NCBI GenBank assembly: GCA_963835295.1
Contig: CAWIEX010000011.1
Coordinates: forward strand, 186,001-250,000
Source of the DNA: JAOPZW01 sp963835295
Lineage (GTDB): Bacteria; Actinomycetota; Thermoleophilia; Solirubrobacterales; Solirubrobacteraceae
Length of the DNA stretch: 64,000 nt
Reading direction: 5' to 3'
Of the stretch, positions 46,962 through 55,430 are shown one piece after another; the stretch's first letter is position 1, and every line of letters begins with the position of its first letter. Position numbers and translations under genes: made by a program. The notes below the pieces were generated by a model, which had not been told where the DNA came from, ran no database searches, and was given only the letters and a program-made list of their open reading frames with translations.

Positions 46962-47245
46962 GGCGCCAGCCTCGCGTCGAGCTCGCCGGGAGCGAGCACG
47001 CCCGCCTCGGCCAGCCGAGTCTCGATGGAGAACAGCCAGCGCTCGTAGTAGGACGCGCGCTCGTAGTCCTCCGGCGGCATGCTCTCGATGCCGCGGCGCA
47101 GCTGGTCGACGTTCATGAGGCCGCGGCGGGTCAGCGCGCCCACGAGCGCGTCGGTGCGCAGCTCCCAGTCGGCGAGCTCGTGCTCGCTGCGATCGATAGC
47201 CGCATCGGTCGGCCATCCGCCGCGGTCGTGGACGGCGCGCTGCAT
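46958..47245 (-). CDS. nitrile hydratase beta, N-terminal half as a separate subunit (ScnB-like)
   Basis: This 95-residue helical protein begins MQRAVHDRGGWPTDAAIDRS and contains LADWELRTDALVGALTRRGL, QLRRGIESMPPEDYERASYY and ERWLFSIETRLAEAGVL. This corresponds to the N-terminal part of nitrile hydratase beta or of its activator family. The gene order N-half, C-half, metal subunit is that described for thiocyanate hydrolase (scnB-scnA-scnC). It lies 23 bases after the flavin oxidase gene on the same strand. No separate activator or cobalt transporter is seen nearby, so the N-half may double as chaperone. Confidence 0.8.
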   Translation of the reverse strand: MQRAVHDRGGWPTDAAIDRSEHELADWELRTDALVGALTRRGLMNVDQLRRGIESMPPEDYERASYYERWLFSIETRLAEAGVLAPGELDARLAP

Positions 47246-47268
47246 CGGGCCGATCGTAACGCCCGCAG

Positions 47269-48704
47269 CTAATCGTCCGCGAGCAGGGCGGCGGCCGCGA
47301 TCTTGCCCGGGTTGAAGATGTCGTCGGGGTCGAGCGCGTGCTTGATCGCGCGCATCAGGCGCACGCCGGCGGCGCCGTGCTCGAGCTCGAGATAGGTGGC
47401 CTTGCCGTAGCCGACGCCGTGCTCGCCGGTGCACGTGCCGCCGGCGTCCAGCGCGCCGCGCACCACGCGGTCGTGGAACTCCATCCCGCGCGCGACGTCG
47501 GCGGGGTCCTCGCGGTCGATGAGCAGCGTCACGTGGAAGTTGCCGTCGCCCACGTGACCGAGAATCGACCCGGTCAGGCCGTGCTCGTCGAGGTCGGCCC
47601 GCGTCCTGATGATCGTGTCGGCCAGGGCCGAGACGGGCACCGCCACGTCGGTGGTCAACGCGCTCGTGCCGGGGCGCAGCGCCCGGGTGGCGTCATAGGC
47701 GTGGTGGCGCGCGTCCCACATCCGCCGGCGCTGGGCCTCGTCGGTCGCCCACTGAAAGCCCGTGCCGCCATGCTCGGCGGTGATCTGCTCGGTCTCCTTG
47801 GCCTGCGCGGCGACCTCGTCGGGCGTGCCGTGAAACTCGAGGAAGAGGGTCGGCGCGACGGCGTGGTCCAGGCCGTTGTGGCGGTTGATGGCCTCGATCA
47901 GCATCTCGTCGAGCAGCTCGATGCGCGCCACCGGGATCGCGTTCTGGGACACGGCGAGCACGCACTCGACCGCGTCGCGCAGAGTCGGGAAGGCGCACAC
48001 GGCGGCCGACATCGCCTCGGGCGTCGGCTGGACGCGCAGCGTGACCTCGCAGACGAGGCCGAGGGTGCCCTCCGAGCCGATGAACAGCCGCGTCAGGTCG
48101 TAGCCCGCCGACGACTTGCGAGCGCGCGAGCGCGTGCGAATCACCTCGCCGTCCGCGGTGACGACCACGAGCGAGAGGACGTTCTCGCGCATCGCGCCGT
48201 AGCGGACGGTCGTCGTGCCCGACGCGCCGGTGGCCACCATCCCCCCGAGAGTCGCGTCGGCGCCGGGATCGACCGGGAAGAAGACGCCCTCCGCGCGGAG
48301 CACCTGGTCGAGCTGCTTGCGCGTGACGCCGGCCTGGACGGTGACGTCGAGGTCGTCGACCGACAGGCGCAGGATGCGGTTCATCTCGCGCATGTCCACG
48401 CTGACCCCGCCCTGCAGCGCCGAGACGTGGCCCTCGAGCGACGTCCCCGCGCCGAAGGGGACGATGGGCGCGCGGTGGCGGGCGCAGACGCCGACGATCG
48501 CCGCCGCCTCCTCGGTGCCCTTCGGGTAGACGACGGCGTCGGGGGCGGCGAGCGGGTGAAAGGACTCGTCGACGCCGTGCTGGTCGCGCACGTCGCGGCC
48601 GGTCAGTACCCGGTCGGCGCCGAGCAGGGTCCGCAGGTCGTCGATCAGCCGCTCGGTGGCGGCGTCGTCCAGACGCCGGCGTTGCTCGGTGGTTGCTGCG
48701 GCCA
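47269..48704 (-). CDS. FAD-linked oxidase (D-lactate/glycolate dehydrogenase type)
   Basis: This 478-residue enzyme is a complete member of the family whose fragment opens the window. The PCMH FAD domain shows PIVPFGAGTSLEGH and GGMVATGASGTTTVRYG, with KSSAGYDLTRLFIGSEGTLG; the cap domain follows, then HVGDGNFHVTLLID, CTGEHGVGYGKATYLELEHG and DPDDIFNPGKI. The GTG at 48704 follows GAGG in a good position, so the longer opening to 48777 is not used. It probably oxidises a D-2-hydroxy acid. Its place directly upstream of the nitrile-hydratase-like genes suggests co-transcription, although the chemistry does not obviously connect. Confidence 0.9.
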
Positions 48705-48794
48705 CGGTCCTCTGCGAGGGGACGTTACCCAGGCGCCGCGTTGATCGATGCCGGGGTGGTCGGTAGCGTCGGCTCACCGACCTTGGGAGGGAAC

Positions 48795-49295
48795 GTGAGG
48801 CTGAGACTGGGCACGTTGTCGCGCGCGGGCCTCGGCGGCGCGGTGGGCGCCCTGGTGCTGCTGCTGCCGGCGGGCGCCGGCGCCCAGAGCACCCCGCTCT
48901 GTCACGCCAGCGACCTCGCCGGCGCGATCATCGACACGCAGGGCGGCGCGGGGTCGCGCGACGCCAGGCTCATCCTGGTCAACACGTCCTCGCACACGTG
49001 CCACACCAAGGGGTTCATCGGCGGCCAGCTCATCGACACGAGCGACCACCCGCTGACCACCCACGTCCAGCGCAGCGGCGCGACGGCCCACTCCGTCGTC
49101 ATCAAGCCCGGCGCGGCCGCCGCGGCCGCGCTGCACTGGAACGTCATCCCCAGCGCCAGCGCCCCGTGCCGGCTGGCGCGGTGGCTGCGCGTGACGCCGC
49201 CCGGTGGCACGTCGACCGTGCGCGTCTACTTCCACGACACCGCGTGCCGCGGGGAGCTCGGCGTCGGTCCCCTCACGGATCCCAGGACCGTCTAG
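48795..49295 (+). CDS. secreted DUF4232-type protein
   Basis: This 166-residue exported protein starts at a GTG (48795) behind GGGAGG, with signal peptide LGGAVGALVLLLPAGAGAQS. The mature part has CHASDLAGAIIDTQGGAGSR, ILVNTSSHTCHTKGF and HWNVIPSASAPCRLARWLRV, the Cys-paired Ig-like pattern of DUF4232, common among actinobacterial secreted and lipoproteins of unknown role. No lipobox is present, so it is probably released. Confidence 0.82.
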   Translation: MRLRLGTLSRAGLGGAVGALVLLLPAGAGAQSTPLCHASDLAGAIIDTQGGAGSRDARLILVNTSSHTCHTKGFIGGQLIDTSDHPLTTHVQRSGATAHSVVIKPGAAAAAALHWNVIPSASAPCRLARWLRVTPPGGTSTVRVYFHDTACRGELGVGPLTDPRTV

Positions 49296-49323
49296 GCTGC
49301 GGGCTGATGAGAGAGCGCGGTTG

Positions 49324-49695
49324 ATGGCCGGCTCCCACACGCCCTTCGCCGTCGTCAACCGGGTCGTCAACCCGATCGTGCGCGGGGTGCTGCGCTCGCC
49401 GGCCCACGGCCTGCTCAGCGGTCATCTCGCGCTGCTGACCGTGACCGGACGGCGCAGCGGCCGCACCTTCACCTTTCCCGTCGGCTATCACCGCGACGGC
49501 GAGCGGGTGACGATCGGCGTGGACTGGCCCGAGCGCAAGCGCTGGTGGCGCAACCTCTCCGAGCCCGCGCCCGTGGAGATCTGGCTGGCCGGCGTTCGAC
49601 GGGCCGGGACAGGGCGCGCCCAGGGCGACGAGCACGCCGGCGTCACGGTCGAGATCCAGCTCGACGGCCTGGCTGACGCGGCCACCGCGACATAG
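49324..49695 (+). CDS. F420-type nitroreductase-family (DDN-like) small protein
   Basis: This 124-residue split-barrel protein has LTVTGRRSGRTFTFPVGYHR, the strand pair typical of deazaflavin(F420)-dependent nitroreductase family proteins, and RVTIGVDWPERKRWWRNLSE, matching their cofactor-binding region. The ATG at 49324 starts MAGSHTPFAVVNRVV. Such enzymes reduce nitro compounds, quinones or unsaturated ketones. It ends right at the terminator shared with rnpB. Confidence 0.75.
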   Translation: MAGSHTPFAVVNRVVNPIVRGVLRSPAHGLLSGHLALLTVTGRRSGRTFTFPVGYHRDGERVTIGVDWPERKRWWRNLSEPAPVEIWLAGVRRAGTGRAQGDEHAGVTVEIQLDGLADAATAT

Positions 49696-49722
49696 AGAAG
49701 CCCCGCCTGAGCGGGGCTTCTC
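49695..49722. terminator. bidirectional terminator between the F420-type gene and rnpB
   Basis: GAGAAGCCCCGC and GCGGGGCTTCTC form a perfect 12-base-pair stem with a CTGA loop. It begins at the last base of the plus-strand stop codon and ends next to the 3' end of rnpB on the minus strand. Confidence 0.85.
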
Positions 49723-49723
49723 C

Positions 49724-50056
49724 GTAGCAGGCCGGTAAGCCGGATTCTGTCGTGGACAGCCATCCATCTTTGCGGCCGACCTGGACCTCGGCGGGCAGCC
49801 TACGAACGGTCCTGCTTGGCCTTGCACCAGGTGGGGTTTGCCCAGCCGCCACGTCACCGTGGCGCTGGTGCGCTCTTACCGCACCATTTCAACCTTGCCT
49901 GTGCGGAGCTCTGCAGGGGCTCCGCCATCGGCGGTGTGTTTCTGTGGCACTTTCCCGCGGGTTTCCCCGGGTCGGTCTCCCGACCACCTTGCCCTCTGGT
50001 GTCCGGACTTTCCTCGACGGGCTGTCTGCCCCGCCGCGGCTGTCTGGCCTGCACGA
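49724..50056 (-). ncRNA. rnpB: RNase P RNA, bacterial class A
   Basis: Read on the minus strand the region shows the universal blocks of RNase P RNA: GAGGAAAGTCCGGACACCAG near the 5' end, GGGCAAGGTGGTCGGGAGAC, CCGCGGGAAAGTGCCACAGA, GGTAAGAGCGCACC in the middle and CGACAGAATCCGGCTTAC at the 3' end. GCAGGCC at the 5' end (50046-50052) and GGCCTGC at the 3' end (49727-49733) close stem P1, fixing the ends to within a few bases. It is the catalytic RNA that matures tRNA 5' ends. TACCCT just upstream is a possible -10 box. Confidence 0.95.
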
Positions 50057-50137
50057 CCGAGGGTAGCGGGCGCCCAGCGCCCACGCGAGCCGTGCAAGGC
50101 TGCGCGGCGGTGCCGAGCGACCGGAGCGAACAGCCCG

Positions 50138-51298
50138 ATGGCCGATGAGGTGACGGACTTCCGCCTCGAGGTCCCCGAGGAGGACCTCGAGGACCTGCGC
50201 GACCGGCTGCGGCGAGCGCGCTGGCCCGAATCCGAGACCGTGCCGGACTGGTCGCAGGGCGTCCCGCTCGCCTACCTGCAGGACCTCTGCCGCTACTGGG
50301 CCGAGGAGTATGACTGGCGGCGAGCCGAGGCCCGGCTCAACGCGCTGGCGCAGTTCCGCACGGCGCTCGACGGGCTCTCGATCCACTTCCTGGACGTCCG
50401 GTCGCCCTCGCCCGACGCGCTCCCGCTGGTCCTGACGCATGGCTGGCCGGGCTCGATCGTGGAGTTCCTCGAAGTCCTCGGGCCGCTGTCGGACCCGGTC
50501 GCCCACGGAGGCGACCCAGCCGATGCCTTCCACGTGATCTGCCCGTCGCTGCCGGGCTACGGCTTCAGCGACAAGCCGGCCGCGTCGGGGTGGGGCATCG
50601 AGCGGATCGCCGGCGCGTGGATCGAGCTCATGGATCGGCTCGGCTATGCGCGCTACGGCGCTGCTGGCGGCGATTGGGGCACGAGCGTGAGCACCTGCAT
50701 CGCCCAGCAGGCGCCCGAGCGGGTGGCCGGCATCCATCTGCTCCCGCCGCTCGCGCCGCCCGATCCCGAGACGCTCGACGACCTCACCGACCGCGAGCGC
50801 GCCGCGCTCGCCGCCCTCGAGCACTCCGCCGAATGGGACTCGGGCTACTCGACCGAGCACGCGACGCGCCCGCAGACGATCGGCTACGCGCTCACCGACT
50901 CCCCAGTCGCCCTCTGCGCCTGGATCGTGGAGAAGTTCTGGGCCTGGACCGATGCCGGCGGCGATCCGGAAGGCGCCCTGACGCGCGACCAGCTGCTCGA
51001 CAACCTCATGCTCTATTGGCTGCCCGCCACCGGCGCGTCGTCGGCCCGGCTGTACTGGGAGAGCATCCGCAAGGTCAACGAGTGGATCTCCGGCACCGTG
51101 GACGACGTCGTCACCGCCCCGACCGGCTGCTCGATCTTCGCGCACGAGCTTCAGCGCCCCTCCCGGCGATGGGCCGAGCGGCGCTTCCCGAACATCCGCC
51201 ACTGGAACGAGCTCGACCGCGGCGGCCACTTCGCCGCCTTCGAGCAGCCCCAGCTGTTCGTCGACGAGCTGCGCGCGTTCTTCCGCCTCGTGCGGTAG
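50138..51298 (+). CDS. epoxide hydrolase (EphA-like alpha/beta hydrolase)
   Basis: This 386-residue enzyme opens trans-epoxides to diols. It has the N-terminal epoxide hydrolase arm (DFRLEVPEEDLEDLRDRLRR, WPESETVPDWSQGVPLAYLQ), the oxyanion motif HGWPG at 101-105, the nucleophile Asp179 in YGAAGGDWGTSVS and a C-terminal His in ELDRGGHFAAFEQPQLF. Tyr residues of the cap (RLYWESIR) are also present. The ATG at 50138 is used; it lies about 80 bases from the rnpB 5' end, which is transcribed away from it. Physiological substrate unknown. Confidence 0.92.
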   Translation: MADEVTDFRLEVPEEDLEDLRDRLRRARWPESETVPDWSQGVPLAYLQDLCRYWAEEYDWRRAEARLNALAQFRTALDGLSIHFLDVRSPSPDALPLVLTHGWPGSIVEFLEVLGPLSDPVAHGGDPADAFHVICPSLPGYGFSDKPAASGWGIERIAGAWIELMDRLGYARYGAAGGDWGTSVSTCIAQQAPERVAGIHLLPPLAPPDPETLDDLTDRERAALAALEHSAEWDSGYSTEHATRPQTIGYALTDSPVALCAWIVEKFWAWTDAGGDPEGALTRDQLLDNLMLYWLPATGASSARLYWESIRKVNEWISGTVDDVVTAPTGCSIFAHELQRPSRRWAERRFPNIRHWNELDRGGHFAAFEQPQLFVDELRAFFRLVR

Positions 51299-51321
51299 CG
51301 CGACGGCGTCGGTCCGCGTGC

Positions 51322-52269
51322 TCAGCGCTCGCGCGAGCGGCCGCGCTCGCCGCCGCGCCAGTGCATCTCGAACTGCGGGCGCGTCTCGTGCGACGCGTCC
51401 TGCAGGCCGAGGCGCAGCAGCAGGCCCACCCACGAGCGATACGGGCGCCACAGCTCACCGCGGCGGGCCAGCTCCTCGGGCGCGAGCGGCTGGTCCAGGC
51501 CATACGCGAGCGCCGCCGCGTGTGCCATGCGCGGCTCGGCGGTCGCCAGGTAGTCGGGCTCGCCGGCGCCTCGCACGACGATGCCTTGCGCGGTGAAGGG
51601 GCCGACGCCGGGCAGCCGCTGCAGCTCCTCGACCGCCGCCTCGCCGCCCATCGCGCGCAGGCGCTCACCGTCGAGCCCGCCCTGCGCGGCGGCCAGGGCC
51701 AACGCGCGCAGGGCCGCGAGCTTGCGCTCGGGCAGCCCGACGACGCCCTCGAGCTCGGCGACCACGCCGGGGGCGGGGAACGCGGCGCGCTCCTCGCCGC
51801 AGATCGCGACGCGCTCGCCGAGCTCGTCGGTGATGCGCGCCTTCAGCGCGACCGCCTGCGCGCCGCGCATGCGCTGGCTGAGGACGAACCACGCTCCGGC
51901 CTCGAAGGGCGACGGGAAGCTCACCGGCCGCAGCCCGGGGTAGCGCGCCTGCAGGCGCCCGATCGCCGGGTCGCGCTCCCCCACGTCGGCGAAGCCCGAG
52001 CCGTCGACGTCAAGGGAGAGGATCCGCTCGACCTGGCGGGCCGCGGCGCCCGGCTCGGCTGGCCCCGAGACCTCCACCACGAGCTCGCCGTCCTGGCTGC
52101 GCACGCAGGCCCCGGCGGCCCGCCGCTCGCCGTCGGGCGCGAAGGCGAGGTGCAGGTGGCCCACCTGACCCCCGCGGCCGTGCATCGCCGGCGCGAAGCC
52201 CTGGAGGAAGCTGATGGCCGAGTGCAGCGAGAAGGGCCCGCGCGGCTCGAGCGTGTACCGCCGCGCCAT
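51322..52269 (-). CDS. AlkA-like DNA-3-methyladenine glycosylase
   Basis: This 315-residue protein has the HhH-GPD fold of base excision glycosylases. The hairpin is LQRLPGVGPFTAQGIVVRG, preceded by FVLSQRMRGAQAVALKARI and LPERKLAALRAL. Family members place the catalytic Asp about ten residues after the hairpin; here that stretch reads GEPDYLATAEPRM, so the expected Asp position appears to be Glu, or the nearby Asp serves instead. The N-terminal 100 residues resemble the AlkA beta domain. It lies in a DNA repair neighbourhood with lexA and ogt and would remove alkylated purines. Confidence 0.8.
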   Translation of the reverse strand: MARRYTLEPRGPFSLHSAISFLQGFAPAMHGRGGQVGHLHLAFAPDGERRAAGACVRSQDGELVVEVSGPAEPGAAARQVERILSLDVDGSGFADVGERDPAIGRLQARYPGLRPVSFPSPFEAGAWFVLSQRMRGAQAVALKARITDELGERVAICGEERAAFPAPGVVAELEGVVGLPERKLAALRALALAAAQGGLDGERLRAMGGEAAVEELQRLPGVGPFTAQGIVVRGAGEPDYLATAEPRMAHAAALAYGLDQPLAPEELARRGELWRPYRSWVGLLLRLGLQDASHETRPQFEMHWRGGERGRSRER

Positions 52270-52302
52270 GTCACGCCCCCGGGCTCGTAGGCGGCGCCCG
52301 AC

Positions 52303-52614
52303 CTAACCGAGGGTGGAAGCGCAGCGCTTGCAGCGCCCGCCCACCGGCCGCGCGCCGGACCCGTAGCGGGGAGTCATCTTCCCGCTGCAGACCGGGCACG
52401 TGACCGTGTGGTGCGAGGACAGGCCCTCCCATACGCCGGTGATCAGCTGATCCAGCGTTCTCCGGGGCGTCTCGCCGCCCCTGGCGTCACCCACCGGAGC
52501 CGGTCCGTGCTGACGCACTGTCCCGGCCCGGCGTGCGTCGCCAGGAACGACGATCCGCGCCGGAGAGGCCTGCCGGTGCCGCGCAGATGTGTCGAGAGCA
52601 AGCGTCGAGGTCAT
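52303..52614 (-). CDS. small zinc-ribbon protein translationally coupled to lexA
   Basis: This 103-residue protein has an unstructured basic N-terminal half, a short helix (RTLDQLITGVWEGLSSHHT) and a C-terminal four-cysteine zinc ribbon: CPVC at 74-77 and CKRC at 96-99, with MTPRYGSGARPVGGR between. Its ATG overlaps the lexA stop by one base (TGATG), so it is made from the lexA mRNA and must rise in the SOS response. I do not recognise a named family. SOS-operon small proteins often block division or modulate repair; that is only a hypothesis here. Confidence 0.75.
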   Translation of the reverse strand: MTSTLALDTSARHRQASPARIVVPGDARRAGTVRQHGPAPVGDARGGETPRRTLDQLITGVWEGLSSHHTVTCPVCSGKMTPRYGSGARPVGGRCKRCASTLG

Positions 52615-53261
52615 CAGGTCACGCTCCGGAAGACACCCACGACGCGGCCGAGGATGCGCACCTCCTTGGAGCGGATGGGCTCCATGGCGGCGTTCTCGGG
52701 CTGCAGCCGGACGTGGTCGGACTCGCGGAAGAAGCGCTTGACGGTCGCCTCCTCGCCCACCAGGGCGACGATGATCTCCCCGTCGCTGGCGGTGTCCTGC
52801 GGGCGCACGACGACGAAGTCGCCCCCGAGGATGCCCGCGTCCTTCATCGACTCGCCGCGGACGCGCAGGACGTACTCGCCATCCTCGCCGCCGGCGATCG
52901 AGGGCACCTGGACGTAGTCCTCGATGTTCTCCTCGGCCAGGATCGGCGACCCGGCCGCCACCTGGCCCACGAGCGGCAGTCCGGGGCGCAGCACGCCCAG
53001 CGCGCTCTCCACCGCCGTGCCCACCGCGCTGCCCACGTCCTCGCGGACGCGGTCGAGCAGCTCGATGGCGCGCGGCTTGGTGGGATCGCGCCGCAGCAGC
53101 CCGAGCTTCTCCAGGTTGGCCAGATGCGCATGCACGGTGGACGACGAGGCGAGGCCCACCGCCTTGCCGATGTCGCGCACCGTCGGCGGGTAGCCATACT
53201 TCGCGGAGTAGCGCTTGATGAAGTCGAAGATCTCCTGCTGGCGCTTGGTCAGATCGACCAT
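52614..53261 (-). CDS. lexA: LexA, SOS repressor
   Basis: This 215-residue protein has an N-terminal winged helix (LTKRQQEIFDFIKRYSAKYG, TVRDIGKAVGLASSSTVHAH) and the C-terminal S24 self-cleaving domain. The scissile bond is Ala103-Gly104 (VAAGSPILAEENIEDYV), the nucleophile Ser138 (VRGESMKDAGILGGDFV) and the general base Lys175 (EEATVKRFF). A GAGGAG ribosome binding site precedes the ATG. A perfect LexA box 38 bases upstream indicates autoregulation. It should also control dnaE2 and imuB in this window through identical boxes. Confidence 0.97.
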   Translation of the reverse strand: MVDLTKRQQEIFDFIKRYSAKYGYPPTVRDIGKAVGLASSSTVHAHLANLEKLGLLRRDPTKPRAIELLDRVREDVGSAVGTAVESALGVLRPGLPLVGQVAAGSPILAEENIEDYVQVPSIAGGEDGEYVLRVRGESMKDAGILGGDFVVVRPQDTASDGEIIVALVGEEATVKRFFRESDHVRLQPENAAMEPIRSKEVRILGRVVGVFRSVT

Positions 53262-53299
53262 CTAGAGGGCTCCTCGGCGGGTCGTGTTGAACGTTGAAG

Positions 53300-53313
53300 C
53301 GAACACGTGTTCG
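53300..53313. promoter_or_regulatory. LexA box between lexA and ogt
   Basis: CGAACACGTGTTCG is a fully symmetrical, perfect match to the SOS consensus. It lies 38 bases upstream of lexA and 64 bases upstream of the divergent ogt gene, so it can repress both. Confidence 0.92.
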
Positions 53314-53377
53314 ACAAGGTAGCGTGGACCGTGGACGGAACGCAACCCGACCTCACGCGAGGAGCCGATCGACCGTT

Positions 53378-53857
53378 ATGACCACCATGCAGACCACCAT
53401 CGCCTCCCCCGTCGGCCCCCTCACCCTGACCGTGGACGACGACGGCGCGCTCACGCGCCTGGGCTTCGGCCACGGCGGCACCTCCGACGACCCGCGCTTC
53501 GCCCCGGCCGTCGCCCAGCTGCGCGAGTACTTCGCCGGCGAGCGCACCGCCTTCGACCTGCCCGTGCGCCCCGAGGGCGGCACCGCCTTCGAGCGGCGTG
53601 TGTGGACCGAGCTCCTGACCATCCCGTACGGCGAGACCGCCAGCTACGGCGAGATCGCCGCCCGCATCGGGCACCCCGGCAAGGCGCGCGCCGTCGGCCG
53701 CGCCAACGGCCGCAACCCCGTCGCCATCGTGTGCCCGTGCCACCGGGTCATCGGCAGCGACGGCTCGCTGACCGGCTTCGGCGGCGGGCTCGAGAACAAG
53801 CGCACGCTGCTCGACCTCGAGGCGGGCGCGCTCACCCTCGCCATGGATACGGCCTGA
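53378..53857 (+). CDS. ogt: methylated-DNA-[protein]-cysteine S-methyltransferase
   Basis: This 159-residue suicide enzyme removes methyl groups from O6-methylguanine and O4-methylthymine. The acceptor is Cys121 in VAIVCPCHRVIGSDGSLTG, preceded by the helix-turn-helix part (GETASYGEIAARIGHPGKAR) and the Arg finger (VGRANGRNP). The length fits the Ogt type, without an Ada domain. The ATG at 53378 follows GAGGAG. It is divergent from lexA with a LexA box in the shared 116-base region, so SOS control is plausible though not typical. Confidence 0.93.
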   Translation: MTTMQTTIASPVGPLTLTVDDDGALTRLGFGHGGTSDDPRFAPAVAQLREYFAGERTAFDLPVRPEGGTAFERRVWTELLTIPYGETASYGEIAARIGHPGKARAVGRANGRNPVAIVCPCHRVIGSDGSLTGFGGGLENKRTLLDLEAGALTLAMDTA

Positions 53858-53903
53858 GCCGAATCGTTTCGCGCGCCCGCCAGCGGCCGCCACCCTGGCG
53901 GGC

Positions 53904-55091
53904 ATGCGTGACGTCCTGCGCGCCCCCGGCGCCCTCAGCCTCTTCGTCGCCTCGTGCGTGGCGCGGCTGCCCATGGGCGCGCTCGGGCTGCTGCTCGTCC
54001 TGCACACCCAGGAGCTGACCGGGTCCTACGCCAAGGGCGGCCTCGCGTCTGGCGCCTACGCGATCGCGCTCGGCATCTCCAACCCCGCCCTCGCGCGCGT
54101 CGTGGACCGCCGCGGGCAGACGCTCGTCCTGCGCCTCGGAGCGCCGCTCGCGGCCGGCGCGATCATCGCCCTGGCCATGCTCCCCGACGGCGCCCCGCTC
54201 GGCGCGATCCTCGCCGCCGCGGCCGTCGCCGGGGCCGCCCAGCCGCCGGTCGGCGCGTGCATGCGCGCCCTGTGGCCGATCCTGCTCGACGGCCCGGACC
54301 GCCGCCACGCCGCCTACTCGATGGAGGGCGCGCTGCTCGAGCTCGTCTACATCTGCGGCCCGGTCGTCATCGTCGCCGGCATCGGCTCGTGGTCGACCCG
54401 CGTCGCCATGGCCGCCTGCGCGGCCTTCCTGCTCGCCGGCGACCTCACCTTCGCCGCCAACCGGGTCTCGCGCGCGTGGCGCCCGCACGCGGGGATCACG
54501 CGCGACCTCACCGGAGCCCTGCGCGGGCCCGGCGTGCGCGTGCTCACCGCCGTCTTCGTGCTCTGCGGCCTGAGCGTCGGGGCGGTCGAGGTCGCGGTCC
54601 CCGCGGCGCTGGACGCCACCGGCCACCGCGAGCTCACCGGCATCATGCTCGGACTGTGGGGCGTCGGCTCGATGATCGCCGGCCTGGCCATCGGCCGCCT
54701 CGGCGCCGCGGTCGACCCGCCGCGCCGGCTGGCCATCGCGCTCGCGGCCTGGGGCGTGGCCCACGCCGCGGTCGGCGTGTCCGGCGAGCCGGCCGCGCTC
54801 GGCCTGATCCTCGTCGTGGCGGGCGCCTCCATCGCGCCGACGTTCGTCTCGGCCAACGGGATGCTCGACGACCTCGCCCCCGCGGGCACCCTCACCGAGG
54901 CCTTCACCTGGACCTCGACGGGGATCTCGATCGGCATCGCGGCGGGCGCCGCCATCGCCGGCGCGGTGGTCGATGCCGCCTCGCCGGCCATCGCCATGGC
55001 CGCCCTCGGCGCGGGCGGGGTGCTCGCCGCGCTGGTGGTCCGCGCGGCCGCGAGCGGGCCGCTGCGCGCCGCTGCGCCGGCGCCCGCCTGA
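53904..55091 (+). CDS. MFS transporter
   Basis: This 395-residue membrane protein has twelve hydrophobic segments and the MFS-like loop PALARVVDRRGQTLVLRLG after helix 2. Its very Ala/Gly-rich helices (ILAAAAVAGAAQPPVGACMR; GISIGIAAGAAIAGAVVDAA) and a conserved ACMRALWPILL segment resemble the actinobacterial MFS group of unknown substrate. Its ATG lies 46 bases after the ogt stop; co-transcription is possible. Confidence 0.82.
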   Translation: MRDVLRAPGALSLFVASCVARLPMGALGLLLVLHTQELTGSYAKGGLASGAYAIALGISNPALARVVDRRGQTLVLRLGAPLAAGAIIALAMLPDGAPLGAILAAAAVAGAAQPPVGACMRALWPILLDGPDRRHAAYSMEGALLELVYICGPVVIVAGIGSWSTRVAMAACAAFLLAGDLTFAANRVSRAWRPHAGITRDLTGALRGPGVRVLTAVFVLCGLSVGAVEVAVPAALDATGHRELTGIMLGLWGVGSMIAGLAIGRLGAAVDPPRRLAIALAAWGVAHAAVGVSGEPAALGLILVVAGASIAPTFVSANGMLDDLAPAGTLTEAFTWTSTGISIGIAAGAAIAGAVVDAASPAIAMAALGAGGVLAALVVRAAASGPLRAAAPAPA

Positions 55092-55164
55092 GCACGGGCC
55101 GCGGCCCCGCTCGGAGCTATACTCGGCCCCCGCCAGCGGCCGATGTGCCCTGGCTCTCCCACCT

Positions 55165-55250
<86 letters not shown>

Positions 55251-55254
55251 TAGC

Positions 55255-55280
55255 GAAGGCCCCGCACCTGCGGGGCTTTC
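55255..55280 (+). terminator. terminator after tRNA-Leu
   Basis: GAAGGCCCCGC (55255-55265) and GCGGGGCTTTC (55270-55280) form an 11-base-pair stem with an ACCT loop, 5 bases after the tRNA. If integration used the tRNA 3' end, this terminator now belongs to the element side. Confidence 0.75.
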
Positions 55281-55430
55281 GCGCTGCCAGGGCTCGCCAG
55301 GGCACGATTGGTAACACCTCGCCTGAGAAGCCCTGTGAGAACCAAACTGAGCTCCGGCGGCGGCGAGATCCTCCCCGTGTAACCGGTGCTGACTGGGGTG
55401 ACCGCAGAGCGAGAGCTGGCATTCCGAGGC

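Noticed and set aside
53300..53313. Binding site of another regulator (CACGTG core, E-box-like)
   Set aside because: The full 14-mer fits the LexA consensus at every position and lies upstream of lexA; no other explanation is needed.
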